A stretch of DNA of 64,000 nucleotides, from NCBI GenBank assembly GCA_030704615.1, contig CM060731.1:37696001-37760000 (forward strand). Reading direction: 5' to 3'. The DNA is from Takakia lepidozioides (taxonomy: Eukaryota; Streptophyta; Takakiopsida; Takakiales; Takakiaceae). Positions 55,648 through 64,000 of the stretch are shown here, one piece after another. The position numbers and the translations under genes were made by a program. The number at the start of each line of letters is the position of its first letter. The stretch's first letter is position 1. Under the pieces are notes generated by a model. It did not search any database and was not told the DNA's origin. It saw nothing but the letters and a program-made list of their open reading frames with translations.

Positions 55648-57034
55648 GATACGTCTTCATGATCCTGGTCCATCTCTCGTGTTGCCTTTAAATCGTGCAA
55701 TTAGCCCAAGTAAACTGAGGAAACTCGGTACGTCGTAGATCGAAGAAAAGCTGATATCAAACTCGCCGGTAGAATCTGCTGTGATATTCAACATGTAATA
55801 TTTCAATGACCCTTCAATAAGTGAATATGAACAGTCTAGATAACGAGTTCAGAGAAATACAAAGAGGCCTCGGAGGCCAAAACTACTGAGGGTGTGCTGT
55901 CCAGAACTATGTGTATTGGAGAGAGCTTCTGCATAGAAAAAGAGGCACAGAGAAAGGTACGCAGTTAGCGTCAGAGTAGATATAGAAGTCTGCTCTAGTC
56001 AATAAAAAATTGGCTTCATGTTCTTTCAAGTGAAGTTCCGTCGATTTTCAACAGAATCTCTGCTACAGGTAGATGAGTTGCGAAGGGCCATTTTGGATCT
56101 CTAAACTCTGCATTGAGATTCCCAAACTCTTCCCAACGCCCTTGCATCCTCTTCCTACACTGTACCTGCAGCCTACATCCAAAAGATCTCGGTCTAATTA
56201 GTGGAACATGACTCTGACATCGCCATCTCGAACAAGCATTGCGTCGATCCAGTTGGGGTTCTCTCCATCTAAACGCTTTCTCTCAGGCTTCCATCCCTCC
56301 TTCCAGAAATCTGTCTCCCCGCCGTCCCTCCCTCTCAGCGCCCACTCATCCCGATCGCCTTTGCTACATCACACTACACTCCCCTCCATGCACTGGAATC
56401 CCATCAGGCGAGATCCGAGACACCACCCACTGAACAGGTTACTGATCTTTATTCCGATCGCTCTCTCTCCCTTGCGCTCGCCGTCTGTGTACCGTTTAAA
56501 CGGTAATATTCCATTTTGAATATTACACCTCCAATCACCTGACACGTCATATTCCCAAAAATTCAAATTCAAACAATTCTGTAAAATAGATACATGTCGG
56601 AAGGCGGGGTTACATTGGCACGTGGATACATTAAATAGGTACATGCTTCCAAGTTCCATGTGTTTGTTTTCATAATAGATACATGATAGTATAGAGAACA
56701 AGAATATACAGAGATACATGAGTAGATGCATGAAGTGGAAGGGTACATTGAACATTGTTACCTTGTTTCGAAAATATTACCTATAGCGGAGTTGCTTGTC
56801 ATGGTTGTTCAGATTCCATTGTGGGGCACGAGGAAGGATTTGCAGCGGGTTGCTGATCGACGGGTGCAACAAGCCTGGGTGGAGGCTTTTGTACCATCGG
56901 GAGAGGAGTAGAATGCGGGGATTGCACCAAGACCACCTCAGTTGTCTCCATTGGACACCACACCTATTGTGTGGCAGTATCCGGATGAAGACATTTGTCT
57001 TCTGGACTTGGCAGTTTGTTGAGAGCCGTCGAAG
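55648..57034. other. intergenic, nothing firm
   Basis: Upstream of the repeat-protein frame. Around 56800-57000 an open stretch (RVADRRVQQAWVEAFVPSGE; then TTPIVWQYPDEDICLLDLAV after a stop) may be an upstream exon of the coiled-coil gene below, but I do not recognise it. Confidence 0.3.
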
Positions 57035-57560
57035 AAGAGGCGGAATTCTTTTGTCTGTCTGGTATGTAAGAATTATGTGAGGAGAAGATCCAAGAGTTAG
57101 AAACGAAAGAAACTGAAATATCGAAGGCAAAATGTGATGAGTTACAAGCCATGTGGAAAATGCTGAAATCTAGAGACGGTTGTGGAATTAGCACTCCAAC
57201 AGCAATTGGTTTAAAGGGCACTCCTGCACAGCCGTTAGTTCTTGCTTGGAATGAGCGTGTGTTCCAAACAGATGATTATTTCTAGAATGTGTGATTTGGT
57301 TGCATCTTTTGGTCAATTTGCTGCCCGATCATAAGTTTTGGGGTGCTCACTCAACTGTATTTTGCTCTGTACTACATTTAATCTTCACCGGAAGTGCTGC
57401 TTGGGAGACATTGATATAAATAAAGGTCGTCCATTCCAACTGTTGAATGTCACTCGAATGTCAACAATTACTATCTTGCGCAATGTTACCAAGATGTGCA
57501 ATGTTTGCGAACAGGACCATTCCATGGAAGCTCTAATATGTTCATTTTCCTTCAGAATGA
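57035..57560 (+). other. coiled-coil terminal exon and 3' UTR (pair with 18.9 kb)
   Basis: Better-kept copy of the duplicated block at 18880-19355. From about 57070 a 72-codon frame is open to the TAG at 57283-57285 and encodes a short coiled coil (CEEKIQELETKETEISKAKC, then DELQAMWKMLKSRDG) followed by a Pro/Gly-containing tail ending WNERVFQTDDYF. Similarity with the other copy continues into the non-coding part, as for a duplicated 3' UTR. An AG lies directly before the exon, but the run before it is weak. Family unknown. Confidence 0.5.
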
Positions 57561-60500
57561 GTTCAGAATAGGTCCACGGAGGAAGGATTTTTAGGGACGC
57601 TGTAAATCCGCCTCCATGTCAGGGATGATTGGGAAATTCAAAAGGTGCTCTAAGCTTATTACTTAAGAATAGTTTGAATTTGTAATTTTAGTTGTAAAGT
57701 AAACATCTATGTTTCTTTCTTTGCTTCAACCAACGGTGTAGAGGAAAAGGGTCAAATGTTTAGTGTCCATAAGCAGTCCAAGGATTTGACTTCCGGGCAT
57801 TGGGTTGGCTCAATCTGTATGTGACATATCCGTCAACATCTCAGCTTTTCGGTGAATGGTTAATATCTTCCCTCCATCCCTCCTTCTCTTGCTATTGGTC
57901 TCTTTCTCTATGCGGTCTTGGAGCAAATGTGTGGTATTATAGGAATGGGAAGTGACATTCTTTTGCTGTTCTCTTTATGATTCTGGTGTCGACTACCAAT
58001 TCTCTAAATTCGTTTGGCCTTTTTCAGGGTTTCAGTAAGATGCAGAGTGGGGTTTTGCTGGTGGGATAATCGTATATGGAAATTAGAGCAAACGAATGGT
58101 TTTGGGTTTGTATGGTCATCTGTGGACTTATATCACGTGTGCAATTTCACATCCCTTTCTTCCTGCATGGAAACATTCTGGCCATCCTTGTATGCAACGG
58201 GTGTTGCGTGCGTCCATCTTCTTGTCAAGGAACCTGATGTCTTTAGGTTGTCCGTGTCGATAGCTGTGCTGGTTTGGTCCTTGTTCGGGTACAATCTCAG
58301 CTTCTGCACTTGGCCTTCAAGCAGTGAGGGGCTTGGGTTCTGCTGCCATGGTGGCATCTGGATTTGCTTTTCATGCTGCCCCAAAATAGGGTATCCGATT
58401 AGAATTAAAGTCAATTGGCAAGACATGGTCTATATAATCTTATTTCTTATATGCCATATGAATCATATACTCTGATTGAAGTAAACCCGAAACCCGCATA
58501 AATTGATAGCTCTTAACTATTGCAGTTTTTAAACTGCAAATACTCAACACCTGCCTGAGTTTATGTTCTCTATTTGTGGAAAGATTGATAGAGTTGCGGA
58601 ACATTTCAGTTTCTACAGTAGCCCAGAGGTGGCATTACATGGATAACTGACCTGAAATTGTTTTTAAGCCTTTCAGAATTTGGGTCAGGCAGGTCACTGG
58701 GAGAGACTAGGGGTTGCGCAGGACTCACAGGGGTTATGATGCATAGTGTGGATCGTTCGTGACCGGTTGGTCTGGTGGTGACGTTTCCCACCTGTGTGCC
58801 TAATGGCTTCTCTGAAAGGTCAAGACATTGTGCATGGAGCTGCAAGTCTTATGGCCAAGCGTACCTTTCACCTCCATGAAAACTTTGGTGGGTACTGGAC
58901 TAACCTGTAACCTGGTACTCCAGACTGTATTGTCCCTAAAGTTGTGATGGACGCTGTGACGGCTGTGCATCCTTCAGTGGCTTTCCTTTTCTATGCTTAA
59001 ACTGGATGTCTTAAAGACAACTGCTATTACCAGACAAAGGGCTGCAGGGTTGTGATAGAGGAGAAAAGGATTCAAGATTCTGCTCATGTACGTATTTGTA
59101 TGCAATGGAGCTCTATCCAGGTGTGGGGTATGCTTAGGATGGTAAACCCGACGCTGATGGCTGGTTGGCTGCTATCGCTTCCTCTGCGGAGCTCATGACC
59201 AGTAGAGCACCCTCAACCTTACCGAATTCCTCACATGTCTTCCTCCGCTGAGCCTCTGCCCCCTCCTGCATGACCACGACACATCAATGGACCTGTCCAC
59301 TACGGAAGAATCTAATGTGCTTGATATTTAATGCGTTGGTCTTCTGGCTTGGCAGAAGCAGCCTGGGGGAAGCATCCGGGCCATGGACTATTATTCGCTG
59401 CTGGTCCCCGCTCACGGCTGTCCAGTCGCTGATATTTCTCAAGTGTTGTTGACCAAAGGACTTGTCGTAAGCTCTCTCGCCTGCTCATTCCCCAATACCC
59501 CAGGTCACACGCTTTCAGTTCAATGAAAAACTGAGCGTGAGCTTCCACTGAGGTATGTACGTATGTACCACGTATCCCATATCCCACCCCTTTCAGCACA
59601 TCAAGATTTACGATCATTTTTGGGTAATCGACGAGTTCACCAAGTTTTACGAGCTAAAATTTGTGAGACCCAGATTACTACCTGCAGCCCCTAGCTGGGT
59701 ACTGGGTGAATCCACTGAACACATAAGCACACACTACATCTGAGTCATCCTCAACCTATATATGCATCTCTCTCCAGATACTCAGCTGGCAGTACTCCTT
59801 CCCTGCGTATATCTGGAATTTCAACCCTGCCCTGAGTCACGAGTAGAACAGATCCTGGTGGGGCTATAATGGATCTTGACTTCCAGAAACAACTTATTTC
59901 CCAGAAGAAAGAAGCGCGCTCGACGCTGAGGCTCGAGGTGTAGTATATTGACGAAACTGAAAGATTACAAAATTTTATATGTATATGTACATGCTCACAA
60001 CTATCTCTGCTCTTGTCGGGATGACAAAGCAAAGCGCGCTTACGATATTATGCTGTACGGATGGTTGCTTGCAAAACCTCGCGTCCGCCTCCCTCCATCC
60101 CCAGCAGTCGGTACACCCTTTCTGAGCCTCGAATCTCAACTGAAATCTTCACAACGCAATCGCTAGCAACCTTCTTGAGGCTGCTGCGGGCCTCTATCAT
60201 TGTGTCTTCTACTTTGTGCAACGACCTTTACAAATGAGGTTCTGAGTTTGAATAGTTTGAGCACTATCTTTTGAACCCTCAAGTGATTGTTCTTGAGACC
60301 GTTGAATACATGCCGAACGTGACGCCCAGCTAATATGTCTAAAAAGAAGATAAGTGTCGACCGGAAAGAAGCGTGTTCTAGGTGGGTAGAAACATGGAAT
60401 ATTCTTCCCTTATTCGTCTCTCTCCCAATTCTTCTTGAAGACCTCCCTGTGATATTAGCAAAACGTACCTCCTCGAGGCAAGCTCTAGTGACTAGAGTGC

Positions 60501-61890
60501 GCACTGTTACATAGAAAGGGGGTAAAAATGAGAGCTTTGTGGAGGGGATTGTGATAAATCTAACTACGTATAACCTAGGCCACAGATGTCATATTTCCAG
60601 CAATCCATGGACAACCCTAGTATTTGGAGTTTCATGGACAGTTTTCACTCTTTTGAATATGTACAAGATTCCGTAACTGCTTTTGAACAACTAAATTGGT
60701 TCTAAGAGATTCATAAAGTGGTACAGGAAAAGTGGCTGGCACCAGGTAGTTTACCAAGCTCTACTGACATGTTACCCAGCTGATCAGGATTGAGTGACCC
60801 AGAAACGAAAAGTATCTAGACTAGCCAAGAAGAATTAGTTGTTCACATAACGGATTCATGAGCAGCTAGATGGAGGCCGAGAAGCAAGTCGTTTACTTTG
60901 GAATGCCTTAAAAGTTGACTCTTCCCTTACTGTGGAAAGTATTCATGAACTAAATATTTAGCTATTAGTTCATGAATAAAAGATGGCGGAAATTCGCCCA
61001 AGCCTATGAACGGCTGAGATTGATTGAGCGAGGTTGATCCAGATCAACTGGTATGAGATGTGGTGGGCAGCTTGTCTAAGACTATTGCAGTAAAATCATG
61101 TACAGACCTTCTGCACATGATTGCACAGGAGCTCCAAACACGTTAGCAATGATATATTCAGATATTCTTCCCTGAGCAGCTTGCCAGAAGATTGAACTAA
61201 TAACCTTGCATTACACGTTGTCTGAAGGTAGGGAAATGTCTTATGCCTGACTTCTCACGTTATATGGAGAGACATATGTCAGTTCAACGAGTCCCTCCAA
61301 TCCAGCCTATCTGTTCTAGTGGGTTCAAGGATATCTGTGCGCGCTAACATACACCTGTACACTACGGGTACCAAGAAACGAAGATTTTGTACATACGGAG
61401 AGGAAATTCAGAATTAGGGCCACCTAGAAGTCAATATAGATTAGCTTGCAGATCACAAAGTAAGTGTTTCAGACTAGTTCTCCCTAACACCCTATTATAA
61501 CTTTTCCTTCTCCCCTTCTCTTACGCGGGATCCCATATACTCCCTTCCTTTCTCTAATCCCCTCATATCCATCCTAGTCACTAGACATCCTCCAAAGCCC
61601 CTACTAAGTTTTGACAAGCCAATTGATGCCAGAAACATTCACAATAGAGTCGCAACAGAGAGATAACAAAAGAGTGATCAATCATCTGCCATTGAATTTC
61701 CAACTTCGTGGACAAAGTGTGAGGGTACTTCCAATTCTAGATTCGCGTCTATACATGTAGCCTGGCAAATGTAATTGAGCCTTAAAAAAGTATTGTCCTC
61801 AAAGTTGCTGGTACGCAACAGAAGTGTGTGTCGCCAATAGATAGATCTACACAATAATTACATACGAAGGCCTACTAGGCCGAATTATGA
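57561..61890. other. long stretch without a recognisable gene
   Basis: Frames up to about 150 codons (e.g. 58014-58475 plus; 60163-60504 minus) have no motif and overlap others of equal length. No transposon domain, rRNA or tRNA seen. Confidence 0.4.
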
Positions 61891-61893
61891 TGA

Positions 61894-62460
61894 CTATCTT
61901 TTGCCAGAACCGAATATCCGTCTCCACCCCTTTGACATCCTACACACAGTCTTCCCATGAGGGCGTCTGGCCTCTAATTTCTCTGCTATCTTGGAATCCA
62001 GAATTCTATGGGTCTTCCTGTACACTCGACTCTCCCCATCAGGATCTCCCTGTTTCATTACCACCTTGGAATCCAAGATTATGCTCTTATGCTTGAGTTG
62101 GAGATGGTGCTGGTAGCCCTTCTTGAGCTTAATCGCACTTGCCCTCATTTTCTCCTCGACCGAAGTCACATCCACCTTGTTGGGCTCCTTATCGTTCAAA
62201 TCCACCCCCATCTCCTGCACCCTCCTGGGCTTCTTGAAATTTCTGATATGGAGATTCCCGTCTGCAGTAACCACTGCGGAAATAGACACAAAACTCGAAG
62301 CCATCCTCATCAACCACCTCGCTCTCCAAGCCAAAGAGTTAAGACCAACAGCTTCCTCAACCTCTGATTTCCACCCTCCTTGTTCTATGCAAACCAAAGA
62401 CACGAGCAACCACCAAACGCACACCAGCAGATAGCAGTAGAGAGCTTTAGAGCAAAGCAT
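61894..62460 (-). CDS. hypothetical secreted basic protein
   Basis: 188 aa if started at the ATG at 62460; the frame opens at 62529. The Met at 62460 gives a good signal peptide: MLCSKALYCYLLVCVWWLLV followed by SLVCIEQGG. The mature part is hydrophilic and basic, with two ILDSK words 37 residues apart (SIILDSKVV and HRILDSKIA) and a Lys/Arg-rich end (GWRRIFGSGKR). This would suit a small secreted protein or a peptide precursor, but I recognise no known peptide-hormone motif. No intron needed. Confidence 0.45.
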   Translation of the reverse strand: MLCSKALYCYLLVCVWWLLVSLVCIEQGGWKSEVEEAVGLNSLAWRARWLMRMASSFVSISAVVTADGNLHIRNFKKPRRVQEMGVDLNDKEPNKVDVTSVEEKMRASAIKLKKGYQHHLQLKHKSIILDSKVVMKQGDPDGESRVYRKTHRILDSKIAEKLEARRPHGKTVCRMSKGWRRIFGSGKR

Positions 62461-62529
62461 AGCATGAACAGAAGCCAGAACATAACATTGGTATCTATTT
62501 ATCTTTCGCACTCCGCAAGTGTGACTCAA

Positions 62530-63520
62530 CTTTTATCCAAAATTAAATCTCCCATATGTTTAACTTTCTGTCAAGATTATTCACTTTTATGTATTTTTAG
62601 ATCTCTGAATAGGCTGCACGAAAAGTAAAAGACATCGTAAGAAAAAAATAGGAATGAGCAGCCTCGTGGACTTTGCTTCCTCCAAATGCAGAAATGAGTC
62701 TACGCACGCATGAATGACAGGCTTGAGAAAAACTTTTCACTGACCCGAAAATAGGTTATGCATTTACTCAACTGCTCTTCATCTTACGACGGCCACCTTG
62801 TACACCACCTTACGACGGCCAGATAGGAAACCATACTGCATCCACGATTGCTTGAACAGGGCGCTTAAAGACAAAGACTGCTCTCAATTAAAAGCGTCTG
62901 TAGCCTTGGTCAAGAATACTAAGATGTGGAGCCCTGGTAGCCATCAGCCTCTGTCCTCACATTCTGCATTGAGAGATGCAGCATGTCAAATGGCATCTTC
63001 TGCAGTGCTGCTGGGAGCTGATCATTATCAAAATTCAATAAGTTTATTAGCTTCTCACCACCTGGATGCCTGCCAATATGAGATTCAAGTCCCTGGAGAA
63101 GAAAGTTGCGAATGTTACATGCATGTCTAAGTCACGGAAGAAATTAGCAATTCAGAGCTGGCCTTTCATGAGAGCAACCGAGGTAGGATACAACGTTATG
63201 AAGCACCAGCTTAAATGGTCGGACATCCACTGCAACATGCAATCTTGTGGCAGACTGGGCAAAGTCAGGTACCGTAGTATATTTGCACTTCTAATTAGAC
63301 AAAAGTATGTACTCAGAGTGGTGGTGGCCAATTTCAAGGCGGATAACCAAAAGTTGGACATCTGGTTCAAACATTAAGCATGTGCATGTGCTGGCCAGAA
63401 GAGTCAAAGCTTAACAAAGAGCCGTTGCACAATGAGCAACATGTGAGGCTTCAGACTGCGCCCCAACATCCATCTACTTATCTGTCACGGCTTTCCTTCT
63501 TTTTGGCTTCCCTCTCCCTC
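62530..63520. other. intergenic, nothing recognised
   Basis: Short frames without support. A GCTTGAGAAAAAC-type AT-rich stretch at 62500-62780 may hold the promoter of the minus-strand gene. Confidence 0.35.
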
Positions 63521-63527
63521 TCCGCCG

Positions 63528-63602
63528 GATGTAAATATAAGTTTCCTTCAGGACTCCGATTTTCTCTCTCTTTCACCCTCTCTTTGTTATCTTAGGGTTC
63601 AT
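63528..63602 (+). promoter_or_regulatory. possible core promoter: TATA-like box and pyrimidine leader
   Basis: GTAAATATAAGT at about 63531 resembles a TATA box; it is followed by TCTCTCTCTTTCACCCTCTC, a pyrimidine patch typical of plant core promoters and leaders, and then an ATG at 63604. Confidence 0.35.
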
Positions 63603-63603
63603 A

Positions 63604-63998
63604 TGAAGACAAGTCACTCTACTGGAGTGAGCCGCTCCCAAAGGCAGTGCCTATTCCTTATGTTTCCGTCCAAACTGGGCTCTATGGCTACTACAAGCAA
63701 GTCTTATGACTACCTTCTTCGTGAAAAGGGAACACCGAACAAACTTGATGAAGCAAAATGTGAAAGGAAGTGTCATTGACAAGAATGCAGCTCAGCAGAC
63801 TGCAGATCAATTTTGTAGGTTGAAACTGTGGCGCAACGTGGGATTCTGTTTTTCCTTGGCGTTGGGGCTCAAGTTTGCTACCACCAAGGTACGAATTTTC
63901 CATCTCTTCGCTTCCCAGTAACTCAGATCAATTTCTTCTCAGGGTTCAAAGTGCTTGAACGCATTTGGCGGTAAGTTCACATGTAAAAAAGGTGAATA
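63604..63998 (+). CDS. possible small-protein gene at the right edge, partial
   Basis: The ATG at 63604 opens a 58-codon frame (SMATTSKSYDYLLREKGTPN) that stops at about 63779. The overlapping +1 frame then reads KGSVIDKNAAQQTADQFCRL, KLWRNVGFCFSLALGLKFAT with a short hydrophobic segment, up to ACCAAG|GTACGA, a possible donor near 63888. Further on, TTCTTCTCAG|GGTTCAAAG near 63942 and GGCG|GTAAGTTC near 63970 look like the next exon. Either a one-base shift splits one protein or there is an unseen intron. Family unknown; runs off the window. Confidence 0.3.
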
Positions 63999-64000
63999 TA

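Noticed and set aside
58014-58475. 153-codon plus-strand frame, Cys/Trp-rich with hydrophobic stretches
   Set aside because: No family pattern, an overlapping minus frame of similar length, and no flanking signals; treated as chance.

Overview
The window is nuclear DNA of a land plant. Pointers: three single-pass membrane proteins of the plant-specific GLUTAMINE DUMPER type (VIMAG motif), a TORNADO1/Roco-like LRR-GTPase gene with spliceosomal introns, NB-LRR-style leucine-rich repeats, and Ty1/copia, Ty3/gypsy, CACTA and LINE elements primed by plant initiator-Met tRNA. The mix (Roco-type LRR gene, low gene density, many old LINEs, a fungal-type prenyltransferase) would suit a bryophyte or lycophyte better than a flowering plant, but that placement is inference. 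No rRNA, tRNA, CRISPR or bacterial-style operon was seen.

Layout. 0-4.1 kb: a minisatellite, a decayed LRR array and a 5'-truncated LINE ending in an A-rich tail. 4.8-15.5 kb: the GLUTAMINE DUMPER cluster (two genes on minus, one on plus) in long anonymous intergenic DNA. 16.9-18.9 kb: two LINE 3' fragments. 19.5-25.4 kb: a three-exon Roco gene on minus, decayed by about nine one-base shifts and a nonsense codon; its first intron looks like a GC-AG intron that splits the P-loop. 26.0-31.3 kb: one Ty1/copia insertion apparently cut by an inversion, its two LTRs facing each other with the same 5-bp target duplication outside each, and a truncated CACTA element at the left breakpoint. 32.1-35.3 kb: a relic LINE with RNase H and a possible endonuclease-like tail. 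36.5-39.7 kb: a Ty3/gypsy integrase interrupted by a 1.6-kb TIR element that carries about ten near-palindromic hairpins. 39.7-41.2 kb: an intact, intronless 484-aa protein of the fungal DMATS aromatic prenyltransferase family, the most remarkable gene here. 43.7-49.5 kb: a near-complete Ty3/gypsy element inserted in the last coding exon of an unrecognised gene. 49.8-50.9 kb: a copia pol fragment. 51.3-52.6 kb: a 1.3-kb deletion-derivative copia element with a perfect CCCCC duplication, sitting inside another reading frame. 54.4-55.6 kb: an intact repeat protein with six copies of a motif. 57-64 kb: a coiled-coil exon duplicated from (or to) 18.9 kb, a possible secreted protein, and the start of a possible gene at the right edge.

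The genes do not form a pathway. The likely functional set is small: the three GLUTAMINE DUMPER-like genes (regulation of amino-acid export), the DMATS-type prenyltransferase (specialised metabolism), the repeat protein and the putative secreted protein. Most of the rest is transposon sediment, whose nesting can be read in detail from target duplications and interrupted reading frames.
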